Positions 7,936 through 17,060 of a DNA stretch of 37,253 nucleotides are shown in pieces. The position numbers and the translations under genes were made by a program. Location of the stretch: contig JACQFH010000171.1 in the NCBI GenBank assembly GCA_016200145.1, positions 1 through 37,253 on the forward strand, given 5' to 3'. The notes beneath the pieces are model-generated. The model had not been told where the DNA came from and did no database searches. It was given only the letters and a program-made list of their open reading frames with translations. Position 1 is the first letter of the stretch. Every line of letters starts with the position of its first letter. The DNA comes from Planctomycetia bacterium. GTDB lineage: Bacteria; Planctomycetota; Planctomycetia; Planctomycetales; Planctomycetaceae.

Positions 7936-10727
7936 TGTTTGCCGGCTTTTGCTTCGGCGGGTTTCTTGGAAAAATCACCGGCCTCTACGATCGTGGTCCG
8001 CTTTGGGTCGACGTACTTGCGGAACGCGGCGAGCACCTCGGCAGGCGTGGTGTTGTGGATTCGCTTTTCCAGATCGGTGTAGTACTTCATCGATCGGCCC
8101 GCGCGGAGATTGTCCGCCAGGATCTTCGCCAGGCTGCCGTCTTTGGTCCGTTCCACCTCGTGCTGCTGCAGGTAGCCGCGCTTGGCCAGCTCGAGTTCTT
8201 CGGCCGTCACACCGCTCTTGAGCAGCAGGGCCACCTCTTCATCGATGGCGACTTTCACCTTCTCCATATTGGCCGGGTTGCAGATCGCCATAATCGACAG
8301 GGCAGCGCGCTTGTCGAGCAACGAGGCGTTCAGGTTCGACTGCACCCCGTACGACAGGCCTTCTTTCTGCCGAACGCGGTCACCCAGGCGCGAAGACAGA
8401 GTTCCACCACCGAGGATGAAATCGGCCATCACGAGCGCCGGATAATCGGGGTCGTCGTCGCGCATCGGAAACACCGTTCCGGCGGCGTACACCGCGTTCG
8501 CTTTTTCGGGCGTGGAGATCGTGGCCACGCCGCGGCTGACTTTGATGTCGCCCGAACGGCGCAATTCGGCGAAGGGCTGCGAGGGCTTCCAGTCGCCGAA
8601 GATCTTCGTCAGCGCGGCGACCGTCGCCTCGATGTCGAAATCCCCGGAGATCGCCAGCTCTCCCTGGGCGCCCAGGAATTCGTCGTACAGCTTTTTGACG
8701 TCGTCGCGCGTCACCGACTTGTAGCGCTGGATTTCCTCGGCGATCGTGGCCACGTAGCGCGGATCGTCGGCTTCATACGGATTGAGGGTGCGGCGGAGCG
8801 CGCGGAACGCCAGCGGGGCTGGGTCGTTCTGCTGTTGCTCCAGGGCCGACGTCGCTTCATGACGCAGCGTCTCGAGCTCCTCTTCGCGCAGGCCCGGTGC
8901 ACGAAGCACCTGCCGCAGCACATCGAGCAGCACCGGCAGGTTCGTGCGATTGGCCTTCAGCGTAAAGATCGCCTCGCCAGGGTTGCCCGTGGCGTGCAGC
9001 TCGGCCCGCTCTTTGTCGAGAGTTTCCTGAAGCTGGTCGTAGGTGAGCGATTTCGTGCCGCGAATCATCAGGTCGGGCAGAAACTCGCAGACCGTGGCCA
9101 ACCCGCGGAGGTTGCTCTCGTTCCCGTAGCGCAAGGTGATCCGCAGGCTGACGGCCTCGCCGCGCGTCTTTTTGGAGAGCAGCGCCGCTTTGATGTTGCC
9201 CGGCAATTTCGGGCGCACGAGGCGCGCCTCGATCTTATCGGGCGCCACGTCGAACGACTCTCCCTGGGCGATTGACGCGCGTCCCTTGTAGTCGCCGATC
9301 ATCCCGGCCAGCTCGGGCGTCTCGGGAATGCCGATGCTCTCGGATTTCTTGACCGGAGTGTAGATTCCCACGGTGCGATTGTCGCGCCGCAGATAGGCCT
9401 CGGCGACGCGCTGCACATCGGCTGCGGTCACTTTTTCGATTCGATCGCGATACAGAAAGTACAGCCGCCAGTCTCCCTGTGAAGCCCAGTTGCTGAGTTC
9501 GACGGCGATCTTGGTGCTGTCGGCTGCGTCGAGCTCGATCTGCTTGAGGAGCCGTTGTTTCGCGCGGTCGGTTTCTTCCGCCGTCACGCCGTCGCCGCGG
9601 ACTTTCTCGACAACGTCGTTGATCGTTTCCAGGACGAGGTTCGGCTCGATGCCCTGGATCACTTTGGCCGACAGCGATAAGAGCCCTGGGTCGTGCAGTG
9701 CATAGGCCCCGCCCGAGACGCTTGACGCCTTCCGCGTTTCGACCAGTGCTTTGTACAACCTGCCGGAAGGCGCCGGCGTCAGGATGCTTTCGAGGACGTC
9801 GATGGGGGCGAAGTCCGGGTGCGCCCCGGACGGAATGTGATACATCGTTCCGACGACTGACACGTCCCCCACGCGGCGCAGCGTCACGAACCGCTCGCCG
9901 TCCTGCGCCGGCTCTTCGGTATACGTCTCGTCGAGCTTACGCGCGGGACGCGGGATCGTTCCGAATTCTTTGCGGATCGTTTCGAGGGCTTTTTTCGCGT
10001 CGAACTGCCCGGCGACGACCAGCATGGCGTTGTCGGGCTGGTAATGCCACTTGTAGAACTTCTGCAGGCTGGCAATCGGCACACGTTCGATATCGGCCCG
10101 GTTCCCGATCGTCGATTTGCCGTAGTTGTGCCATTCGTAGGCCACCGCCATCATCCGCTGCGAGAGCACCAGCTCCGGCGTGTTCTCGCCGTACTCGAAC
10201 TCGTTGCGGACGACCGTCATCTCGGACTTCAGGTCTTCCCCTTTCACGAAACTGTTGACCATGCGGTCGGCCTCAAGGCGGATGCCGAATTCCATGTTGT
10301 CGTCGCCGGCGGGCATCGTTTCGTAATAATTCGTGCGGTCGTACCAGGTCGTGCCGTTGAAGTTGGCGCCACGCCCGGTCAGCAGCTTCGGGATATCGGC
10401 ATGTTTCGGGGTCCCCTTGAACAGCATGTGCTCCAGGAGGTGAGCCATCCCCGCCTCGCCGTAGCCTTCATGTCGCGAGCCCACGAACACGGTCAGGTTG
10501 ACAGTCACGGACTTCTTGGAAGGATCAGGAAAGAGGAGCACCTTCAGGCCGTTATCGAGCCGGTACTCGGTGATGCCTTCAATCGTGCCGATCATTTTCG
10601 GCTCCGCCGGCTCCGCCGCGCAGGCCACAGGCAGCAGATGGCCTGCGCTCCAGGCGATGGCCCCCAGCGAAACGCTGAAAAGGGTGTTTCGGATGACAGT
10701 CGTTCGAATCCGATGTCGTGCGTCCAT
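7932..10727 (-). CDS. Exported M16 family metallopeptidase, two-domain
   Basis: Predicted 931-residue protein with an N-terminal signal sequence (to about residue 38, ACA-AEPAEP). The first M16 domain carries the inverted zinc motif HLLEH at 96-100 and the third ligand E176 in VVRNEFEYG. The second M16 domain (roughly 500-900) lacks a zinc motif, as normal for the non-catalytic partner half. This is the layout of fused bacterial processing-peptidase or insulinase-like proteins that clamp and cleave unfolded peptides, probably in the periplasm-like space. The ATG at 10727 has AGGGAA upstream on the coding strand. The LysR remnant lies directly beyond its start, so the gene's promoter may sit in what was once that regulator. 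Confidence 0.93.
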   Translation of the reverse strand: MDARHRIRTTVIRNTLFSVSLGAIAWSAGHLLPVACAAEPAEPKMIGTIEGITEYRLDNGLKVLLFPDPSKKSVTVNLTVFVGSRHEGYGEAGMAHLLEHMLFKGTPKHADIPKLLTGRGANFNGTTWYDRTNYYETMPAGDDNMEFGIRLEADRMVNSFVKGEDLKSEMTVVRNEFEYGENTPELVLSQRMMAVAYEWHNYGKSTIGNRADIERVPIASLQKFYKWHYQPDNAMLVVAGQFDAKKALETIRKEFGTIPRPARKLDETYTEEPAQDGERFVTLRRVGDVSVVGTMYHIPSGAHPDFAPIDVLESILTPAPSGRLYKALVETRKASSVSGGAYALHDPGLLSLSAKVIQGIEPNLVLETINDVVEKVRGDGVTAEETDRAKQRLLKQIELDAADSTKIAVELSNWASQGDWRLYFLYRDRIEKVTAADVQRVAEAYLRRDNRTVGIYTPVKKSESIGIPETPELAGMIGDYKGRASIAQGESFDVAPDKIEARLVRPKLPGNIKAALLSKKTRGEAVSLRITLRYGNESNLRGLATVCEFLPDLMIRGTKSLTYDQLQETLDKERAELHATGNPGEAIFTLKANRTNLPVLLDVLRQVLRAPGLREEELETLRHEATSALEQQQNDPAPLAFRALRRTLNPYEADDPRYVATIAEEIQRYKSVTRDDVKKLYDEFLGAQGELAISGDFDIEATVAALTKIFGDWKPSQPFAELRRSGDIKVSRGVATISTPEKANAVYAAGTVFPMRDDDPDYPALVMADFILGGGTLSSRLGDRVRQKEGLSYGVQSNLNASLLDKRAALSIMAICNPANMEKVKVAIDEEVALLLKSGVTAEELELAKRGYLQQHEVERTKDGSLAKILADNLRAGRSMKYYTDLEKRIHNTTPAEVLAAFRKYVDPKRTTIVEAGDFSKKPAEAKAGKQ

Positions 10728-10807
10728 TGTCGTTCCCTGATTGTCGGGCCTTGCGGAGAATGCGGCTCCTGTCGAATCCGCTTCAAACCGGAATCGTAGT
10801 CCGCAAA

Positions 10808-11050
10808 CGCTCGCTCCGCCAGCAGATCATCAAGCTCGAACGGGAACTGCGACAGCCGGTCTTCGAGCGGCTGGGGCGCACCGTGCAACTGACCGAGGCG
10901 GGCCATGCGCTTCATGCACACGCCGTCGCCGTTCTGGCAGGCGTCGATGAAATCCAGGATCGGGTGGCGATGGCCGTCGACCCGAGCCGCTCGGCCGTCG
11001 TCCGCGTCGGGGCGATCCCGACGATTGCCCCGTATCTGCTGACCAGCGTC
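10808..11050 (+). pseudogene. LysR-family regulator remnant (both ends missing)
   Basis: In one frame, about 81 residues match the second half of a LysR helix-turn-helix, the linker and the start of the effector domain. Recognisable blocks are SLRQQIIKLERELRQPVFER, LGRTVQLTEAGHALHAHA and VRVGAIPTIAPYLL. The start of the DNA-binding domain and about 200 residues of effector domain are absent, and the frame outside these limits has no LysR character. I infer a deletion scar rather than a functional gene. It lies between the M16 peptidase start and an antitoxin-like fragment on the opposite strand. Confidence 0.75.
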
Positions 11051-11057
11051 ACGCCGA

Positions 11058-11291
11058 TTAGACCGAGTGTTCGTGCAGCGAGACGCGCCAGGTGGGCGCC
11101 GTCCGCTGCTCGTAGATTCGAACCTCGTCCTGAAGCGACGAGCAATTGGCCTCCAGGGACGCGACCTGGCTGTCAATCTGTTCGCTGGACAGCCCCGTCC
11201 GCTCAAGTTGATTTCGATATTCCGAAACCCTCGATTTGGCTTCGGCCAGACGGGCCAGGGTGGATTTGTACTCGAATTCATTGCGAATCAT
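11058..11291 (-). pseudogene. Truncated antitoxin/XRE-partner-like coiled-coil protein
   Basis: Predicted 77-residue product. It begins MIRNEFEYKSTLARLAEA and runs to SSLQDEVRIYEQ. This matches the N-terminal helical domain of a family that usually continues into a helix-turn-helix DNA-binding domain and is often found as the antitoxin of a two-gene module. Here the helix-turn-helix is missing: after residue 63 the chain is TAPTWRVSLHEHSV and then stops. The break lies within about 50 bases of where the LysR remnant breaks off on the other strand, so I infer one rearrangement hit both. A complete short protein is a less likely alternative. No toxin gene is seen upstream. Confidence 0.55.
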
Positions 11292-11364
11292 GACTTGATC
11301 TCATCTCTGCAGGACCGACGGAAGGCGGAATTCCAGGCCGATGGCCGAATCCAAAACGAACAAC

Positions 11365-11383
11365 CTGGTCGCGCAACGACCAG
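11365..11383 (-). terminator. Possible csrA terminator hairpin
   Basis: A perfect 7-bp stem (CTGGTCG with CGACCAG) and 5-base loop starts 8 bases after the csrA stop codon. Read on the minus strand it is followed by GTTGTTCGTTTTGG, a moderately T-rich stretch. The position fits a terminator; the T-run is weak. Confidence 0.4.
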
Positions 11384-11391
11384 TGTGCCAT

Positions 11392-11670
11392 TCAGGCTGG
11401 GGCAGTGCCGTTCAGGGTGCGAAAGACGCGCAGCGGCGCGTTTCCTGCTGTTGCGAGGCGGTCAGCCACCGCCACCGGCGCGACCAGAAAGTCGGCATCC
11501 GCGGGCGAGCAACCGGTCGTGCGTTCCGCCACTTCTGCCCGCTGAATCGGGATTTTGTGGTCCGCCCGAAACCCCAGTTTGACTTTTCCCCGACTGACCC
11601 CGACGACAAACACTTCAACGTCGTTCCCGACACGAACGGCTTCACCCAGCTTCCGGCTCAAAACCAACAT
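11392..11670 (-). CDS. csrA: CsrA carbon-storage regulator (with an unusual C-terminal tail)
   Basis: Predicted 92-residue RNA-binding regulator that acts by binding GGA sites in mRNA leaders. The first 50 residues match CsrA throughout: MLVLSRKLGEAVRVG, EVFVVGVSRGKVKLGF, and the RNA-contacting region with R44 and E46 (IQRAEV). The start at 11670 is chosen because GGAGG lies 5 bases upstream and because it gives the canonical MLVLSR start; the longer frame from 11742 would add an unrelated extension. CsrA is normally about 61 residues. Here some 40 further residues (GCSPADADFLVAPVAV... onward) have no CsrA character. It is divergent from the secreted gene at 11960. Confidence 0.9.
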   Translation of the reverse strand: MLVLSRKLGEAVRVGNDVEVFVVGVSRGKVKLGFRADHKIPIQRAEVAERTTGCSPADADFLVAPVAVADRLATAGNAPLRVFRTLNGTAPA

Positions 11671-11959
11671 ACCAGCCTCCTCGTTGAGGTTTCGGATCGA
11701 CCACACCGACCGGAACTGTGGAACGAGCAAACTCAATGCCATAATTCGCGTATTTTCCGTGCAGCGCCAGCATTCGGCGGCGGATCGACCATCCGGTCGT
11801 CAGCCTAACGTCGGTCCATTCGGTCCGGGAATTGCGGCACACCCACACACATGGCGCGGGATGATGAACCGAGGCGCCCCTCACCGACCCGCGAATCGTT
11901 GTCGCCGCTGGAGGTCGTGATCCATTTCCATTCAGTGTACGCAGAACAGGAGTGATGCA

Positions 11960-13870
11960 ATGTCCCGCTCAACTCAACACCGCGATCGAACAGGGCGCCT
12001 GGCAAACTGGATCGTCGCAGCCTGCGCATGCCTCGTCGCGGCTTCGCCGGTGCGAAGCGAAGAACGCAAAGCAGACGCGGCCTCGGCAAAGCCGCTGGTC
12101 GAGATCACGATTCCGAGCATCGACCACGCGTATCAGGACTTCAAGCTGCTCTTCGACCTGGCACACGATCAAAAGGGCTACAAGACCTTCAAAGAAACGC
12201 TCGACGAGTTCCTGGTGGGAGTCGATGCCGGCAAACCCTGTGAGGTGCGGACCTTTGTCACGTCCGATGGACTGAGCACCGTCGTCTCTGCGCCCATTGC
12301 CGACAAATCCGCCTTTCAGAAGTTTCTGATCAATCTGTGGGACCTGGACGTGAAGACCGCGCCGCCCCCTGCGCCGCAGTTGCAGAAAGCGGTCCCGCGG
12401 TCGGTTCAGGAGAGATTGCGCACCGAAAAGCCGCAGCCGCAGGAGCGAATCCTGTTCGGACTGACGGAAGGCGCGCTTCGTTACGACGCGGGTGCTGTGC
12501 ACCTGGGAAATTCGCTGGCTGCGGTACGCCTGGCGCCGACAGGAACATCGTCGCACAAGGACAAGGAATCGAGCGCCAGCCTCTCGATCCGTATGGACGG
12601 AGAAAGCTCAGACCCGGCCCGGCGGCGGAGCGCGGTCGAGAAGTCGCGGGATGACCTGCTGTCGCGGCCGAAGCGGGAGAAATTCGAAAGCCAGGCCAAA
12701 TTCGAGCTCGCGAAATCATTCGCCGATCTGCAATTGGAACGGCTTGAACGGCTGCTGGCCGATTCTGCGCAGGCGAGCGTTGACTACACCGTCTCGCGCG
12801 ACAAAAAGACTTCGAAACTGGAGGGGGAGGTTGTCCCAGTGGCCGACACGCCACTCGCGCACGACGTCGCCGGGCTGGGGCGGCACTCCGACGCCTTTTC
12901 GGGCGTGTCGCAGCAGAACGCGGTGGTCTCTGCCCAGATCAATCTGCCCCTCGATTCGAAGATGGGAGAGCTGCTCAAGCGCGTGGCCGCGAATGCACGC
13001 GCCGCGGCCGATGAGGCCGTTGACAAATCAACCCGGCTCGACGCCGCGCAGAAAGAATCCGGTAAAGATCTTTCCGAACTGGTTTTCGAGATTGCAAAGG
13101 ACGTTGCGGGAACGGATTCGTTCAACAGCTTCTTGCGGACCTGGACCGACACCGAAGGCAAACTGACCACCGTGGGGGGAACCCGGATTGCGCACGTTGA
13201 GACATTTCGCGAGCGGATCAGGAAATTCAAGCACCAGGAGCGCGTGCAGAAGTCAATTGCCGGCGTGGAGTTGCACAAATTGACCCATGCGCACTGGCAA
13301 GCCGACGCCCCGGAACTGTTCGACTGGGAGGGCACGGTGTACGTCGCCACTTCGGACCACGCGATCTGGTATGCTCTGGGGCCAGAGGCGCTGGAACGGC
13401 TCGAGCAGGCGATTCAGGCTGCGCCGCAAGGCGCCGCGTCCGGCGGCGCCAATGCCGTGCAGGCAGCGGGAGTCGATTTTCATGCCCGCCTGCAGCCTCT
13501 CGCGCGCATCTGGGACGCGATCAGCTCCCGGCGCGCTCCGCGGTCAGCGACTCGCGGCGAAGGCCGAACCGAGGCAAAGGCTGATCCCAAAGCACCGAAA
13601 AAATCCGGCAAGCAGGCGGATTCGAAGGAGCCGGCGAAAACCAGCCGTAAGAAAACCACCGACACCGTCTCCGCCTCTTCGATCGCCGGCTTACAGTTAC
13701 ACAAGATCGCTGCGCAGGCCTTCAAGGATGGCGACGGGCAGTTTTCTCTTTCGCTCACGCGGGACGGAGACAAAGCGCGCCTCTCGATCAACTGCGACGA
13801 GGGCATCCTGCGTTTCGCAGGAATGGTGCTTTCGAAGTTCACGCAGGAGAATCTGTCGGACGAGCCGTGA
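11960..13870 (+). CDS. Large secreted protein of unknown function
   Basis: Predicted 636-residue protein with a clear signal sequence (LANWIVAACACLVAASPVRS, then EE). I do not recognise a named domain. It contains a charged helical mid-section (residues about 210-270), a K/S/A-rich low-complexity linker near 525-570 (KAPKKSGKQADSKEPAKTSRKK), and a C-terminal block (GLQLHKIAAQAFKDGDGQFS... LRFAGMVLSKF) seen in other planctomycete secreted proteins. An earlier related phrase, AGVELHKLTHAHW, suggests an internal repeat of the same module. The start at 11960 has AGGAG 9 bases upstream. It stands alone between csrA (divergent) and the LEPR-XLL gene. Confidence 0.75.
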   Translation: MSRSTQHRDRTGRLANWIVAACACLVAASPVRSEERKADAASAKPLVEITIPSIDHAYQDFKLLFDLAHDQKGYKTFKETLDEFLVGVDAGKPCEVRTFVTSDGLSTVVSAPIADKSAFQKFLINLWDLDVKTAPPPAPQLQKAVPRSVQERLRTEKPQPQERILFGLTEGALRYDAGAVHLGNSLAAVRLAPTGTSSHKDKESSASLSIRMDGESSDPARRRSAVEKSRDDLLSRPKREKFESQAKFELAKSFADLQLERLERLLADSAQASVDYTVSRDKKTSKLEGEVVPVADTPLAHDVAGLGRHSDAFSGVSQQNAVVSAQINLPLDSKMGELLKRVAANARAAADEAVDKSTRLDAAQKESGKDLSELVFEIAKDVAGTDSFNSFLRTWTDTEGKLTTVGGTRIAHVETFRERIRKFKHQERVQKSIAGVELHKLTHAHWQADAPELFDWEGTVYVATSDHAIWYALGPEALERLEQAIQAAPQGAASGGANAVQAAGVDFHARLQPLARIWDAISSRRAPRSATRGEGRTEAKADPKAPKKSGKQADSKEPAKTSRKKTTDTVSASSIAGLQLHKIAAQAFKDGDGQFSLSLTRDGDKARLSINCDEGILRFAGMVLSKFTQENLSDEP

Positions 13871-14240
13871 CCGTCAGACGATCAATCGGAGCAGCGAGCG
13901 ATCAAATCAAATCGCGATCCGATCGAAGCGCGGTCACGCAAGTTCCGGAGATTCCAGGTGCGGCCCGACGCCATTCGCTGAAACGTTGCAGCTGCAAATT
14001 CTCCGCTGATTCTCCGATCGCGGCCCAGCGGACAGCGGCCTTGCAGGCGATGCCAGCATCCGGCTCACAGAATCGACTGAAGATTTTGTGATTGAACCGG
14101 CATACGTCTTGCGATTGGCCTCTTCGGTCTGAAGGCAAGACGAGTGTGCACGACGCGGGGAGTTTCTCCTGCGCGCAACTGTGCGCGACTTTCAACTGCC
14201 AAGAGATTCCCGGTTGCATGCAATTTTGAAGGAGCATCCC
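13871..14240. other. Long leader/intergenic region before the beta-helix gene
   Basis: 370 bases contain no open frame with family resemblance. The last 140 bases hold two stem-loops (14105-14142 and 14172-14187) and a good ribosome-binding site (GAAGGAG, 14228-14234), suggesting a structured mRNA leader. I could not match it to a riboswitch class. No clear sigma-70 promoter is visible. Confidence 0.45.
14105..14187 (+). promoter_or_regulatory. Structured leader of the LEPR-XLL gene
   Basis: The first stem pairs CGTCTTGC (14105-14112) with GCAAGACG (14135-14142) and encloses a second small stem, CTTC with GAAG. A second hairpin pairs CGCGCA (14172-14177) with TGCGCG (14182-14187). Both lie 50-135 bases before the ATG. 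They could control translation or mRNA stability; function is inferred from position only. Confidence 0.35.
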
Positions 14241-16985
14241 ATGCTGGTGTCCGCCCCGTTTCGCCGATTCGTCAATCGCCTGCATCGCACACTGACTCCC
14301 GGCCGGAGCCGCTCGCGCCTGCGTCGCACGCCGGCAAGCGCGCTCGCGCCCGTCGCGGCGATGGTCAACACGATCGAAACGCTGGAAGACCGGCAATTGC
14401 TGTCGGCCAGCATTCTGGTCAACAGCACCGTCGACGCGACGCATTACGCCTCCAGCGTCACGGCGGCCCAGTTGAACCCGGCCGTCACGTCGGTGACGCT
14501 CCGCGATGCCATCAACGCCTGCAACAACACGGCAGGCGACATTTCGATCACCTTCGATCCCACGATCTTCCAGGCCGGGCAGACGACGACCATCAACCTG
14601 ACCAGCGGCCCGCTCACAATTACAAATTCCACGGGACAGGTCACGATCCAGGGTGCTGCGGAAGTTTCCACCGCGGCCCAGCAGCAGATTATCATCAGCG
14701 GCACGAACTTGAGCGGCGTTTTCCAGGTGAATGCCGGGGCCAACGTCGAAATCGACGGCTGCACGATCACGGGCGGGCATGCCGCGATCGGCGCCGGCAT
14801 CAACAATCAGGGAACGCTGACTCTCCGCGGTGACACGATCTTCGGCAATGACGCCACAGTCAGTGCCTCGCTGAACGCCGGCGGGGGCATTGCCACGTCG
14901 GGCACTCTCAACGTGTTCGACTGCACGATCACCGAAAATGACGCCAGCGGCGCCACCGTCAATCTGGGGGGCGGGATCTACGTCGCGAGCGGTGGTTCTG
15001 CCACGATCACCGACTGCACGATCGCCCGCAATACCGCCTCAGTCGGCGGGGGACTCGACGCTCAAGTCGGCGGGCTGGTCCTGCTGCAGGGCACGATTCT
15101 CGCGGCCAACACCGTGAGCCTTGCCGACAGCACGCCCAGCGACTACGGCGGAATCTCTGCCAGCATTCTCGTCACCAGCAACCACAATCTCGTGGGTGAT
15201 GGCACCGGGACCGGCCTGACCACCGGGGTGAATGGGAACATTGTGGGGACGACGGGTTCTCCGGTAAATGCCAATCTCTCGGCACTGGCGAACTTCGGCG
15301 GGGGGGCGCAGATGATCGCCGTTCTGCCGGGCAGCCTGGCCATCAATGCGGGCGCGGTCTTCACCGACAACAACAGCGCCGTCATCTCGACCGACCAGCG
15401 CGGCATTGCGCGCGTCTCGGGGTCAATCGACATCGGGGCCTATCAGTCGGCCAACCCGACTGTGGTCAGCATCAATCGCGTGTCGCCGACCGTCGGCGTG
15501 ACCAGCGCCGATACGGTCACCTTCGCCGTGACGTTCGACATGCCTGTCGCCAACGTGTCGGTCGATGACTTCACGGTGAATGCCGGCACAGTGAGCGCCG
15601 TCTCGATGGTCAATGCGTCGAGTTACAACGTGACCGTTAACGGCCTCGGCAGTTTCACCGGCACCCTCACGTTGGGTTTCGCCGGCGGTCAGAACATTAC
15701 CGACACGGCCGGGCTGGCGCTGACGGTGACGACGCCGACGGGCGTCAACATCAACACTTACATCATCGATCATTCGCCTCCCGCCTCGGTGTCGCTGGCT
15801 GGCGAATACGCGATTTCTACGTCTGGCGGCCCGAGTCTCGCCTTAGCGACGATTGCGCAAACCGGCCCTGCGACGTTGACGCTCAATGGCTCGACCTCCG
15901 TGAGCGCAACGATCAACAGCTCCTCTTTGTTGACTCTGGCTGTGGGAACCGCGACCTATGCAGACGGTAAGATCACGTTCTCGGCAGACAGCGCGTTCGC
16001 AGGTCAGGTGTGGACGAAACTCGATCTGCCGGTCAACTTCACCGACAGCCACGGGGCCGCGACGCACGTCACGCAGACCGGCGCCAGCGTGACTTTCACG
16101 GACGAATCTGGCGTGTCCACTCCTGCCGTGTGGATCAATTCCACACAACTGTTGCTGGGCGGGACGACGACGGTGACTGTGAGCAAGGGCAAGCTGCTCT
16201 TCTCCGACGGTCGAGTGTGGTTCGAGAATGTCGCGCTCAACGGTTCCGTCTCGGGCACCGCGAGCGGGTCAGTGGCCCTCACGGCTGTCCCCAGCCAGAT
16301 CGTCGTAACCGATTTCACCTCCAGCAATGGTGGCATGTCGGTGCACATGGTTCAGAACGGCACCACGCAGGTCATTTTTGTCGATGGACTTGGAGAAATG
16401 GCCCTGGGAGACTTCTTCAACGCCAGCCAGGCCTCGTCCCCCCGCTGGCCGGGCCAAGTTGCCACGGTGAGCAACAATGGGAACACGATCACATGGACCG
16501 ACGGCACTGTCTGGACCAGGAGCGCTCCCTCGACCCAGATCATCGTCAGTGATTACGTCACCGATTACCCCGCCTATGCGGGCGTCGGCGTGCATGTGAT
16601 TCAGAACGGGACGTCCCAACTGGGATGGGCCGACGGCAGAGGCGAATTGTCTCTGGGAGTCTTCATCAATGCGACGCAGGCGACGTCCGATCGCTACCCG
16701 GGCGACGTGGCGACGTTTGCCGCGGGAAACGTTGTCTGGCAAGATGGCACGATCTGGACTCGCAGCGCGACTCCGCAGGTGCTGATCACAGCCAACGTTA
16801 ACGGCGCGGCGTCGCGGCTGCTGGCCGTCAACTCGACGACGCTGCTCGGGCTCGACGGTTCGTTGCAGGGCTCGACCGGAACTCGCCTCAACGGCAAGAT
16901 CTACTGGTCGAACGGACAAGTCTGGACTAACCTGGACTTCGACCAGCTGAATGCCCTCTTCCAGATGTCGGTGGGCGTTTCGTAA
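14241..16985 (+). CDS. LEPR-XLL-motif beta-helix surface protein with C-terminal repeats
   Basis: Predicted 914-residue exported protein. The basic N-terminus ends in LEDRQLLSA (residues 48-56), the planctomycete export-linked LEPR-XLL motif. Next comes a CSLREA-like block (VTLRDAINACNN), then a right-handed beta-helix with repeated CTI-type rungs (GCTITGG, DCTITEN, DCTIARN), then the choice-of-anchor Q-type ending SIDIGAYQS. A cadherin/Ig-like domain starts near VVSINRVSPTVGV. The last 300 residues contain four units ending in variants of G-x-I-x-W-x-D/N-G-x-V/I-W-T. It is probably a cell-surface adhesin or scaffold. The ATG at 14241 has GAAGGAG 6 bases upstream. A strong terminator follows. 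Confidence 0.85.
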   Translation: MLVSAPFRRFVNRLHRTLTPGRSRSRLRRTPASALAPVAAMVNTIETLEDRQLLSASILVNSTVDATHYASSVTAAQLNPAVTSVTLRDAINACNNTAGDISITFDPTIFQAGQTTTINLTSGPLTITNSTGQVTIQGAAEVSTAAQQQIIISGTNLSGVFQVNAGANVEIDGCTITGGHAAIGAGINNQGTLTLRGDTIFGNDATVSASLNAGGGIATSGTLNVFDCTITENDASGATVNLGGGIYVASGGSATITDCTIARNTASVGGGLDAQVGGLVLLQGTILAANTVSLADSTPSDYGGISASILVTSNHNLVGDGTGTGLTTGVNGNIVGTTGSPVNANLSALANFGGGAQMIAVLPGSLAINAGAVFTDNNSAVISTDQRGIARVSGSIDIGAYQSANPTVVSINRVSPTVGVTSADTVTFAVTFDMPVANVSVDDFTVNAGTVSAVSMVNASSYNVTVNGLGSFTGTLTLGFAGGQNITDTAGLALTVTTPTGVNINTYIIDHSPPASVSLAGEYAISTSGGPSLALATIAQTGPATLTLNGSTSVSATINSSSLLTLAVGTATYADGKITFSADSAFAGQVWTKLDLPVNFTDSHGAATHVTQTGASVTFTDESGVSTPAVWINSTQLLLGGTTTVTVSKGKLLFSDGRVWFENVALNGSVSGTASGSVALTAVPSQIVVTDFTSSNGGMSVHMVQNGTTQVIFVDGLGEMALGDFFNASQASSPRWPGQVATVSNNGNTITWTDGTVWTRSAPSTQIIVSDYVTDYPAYAGVGVHVIQNGTSQLGWADGRGELSLGVFINATQATSDRYPGDVATFAAGNVVWQDGTIWTRSATPQVLITANVNGAASRLLAVNSTTLLGLDGSLQGSTGTRLNGKIYWSNGQVWTNLDFDQLNALFQMSVGVS

Positions 16986-17019
16986 CGAGCGGCAATCGAC
17001 AACGACGGACGGGCACCCG

Positions 17020-17060
17020 CCCGGAGACGCGAGAGCGATGCGTCTCCGGGTTCTTTTTTT
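17020..17060 (+). terminator. Rho-independent terminator of the beta-helix gene
   Basis: A perfect 11-bp GC-rich stem (CCCGGAGACGC at 17020-17030 with its complement at 17040-17050) and a 9-base loop are followed at once by TTCTTTTTTT. It lies 35 bases after the stop codon. This is the clearest terminator in the window. Confidence 0.92.

Noticed and set aside
7830-9275. 481-residue plus-strand frame inside the M16 gene
   Set aside because: Antisense shadow in GC-rich DNA; the M16 frame has the zinc motif and family length.
14105-14187. Cyclic-di-GMP or other known riboswitch
   Set aside because: The two stems lack the conserved core bases of classes I know; kept only as an unassigned structured leader.
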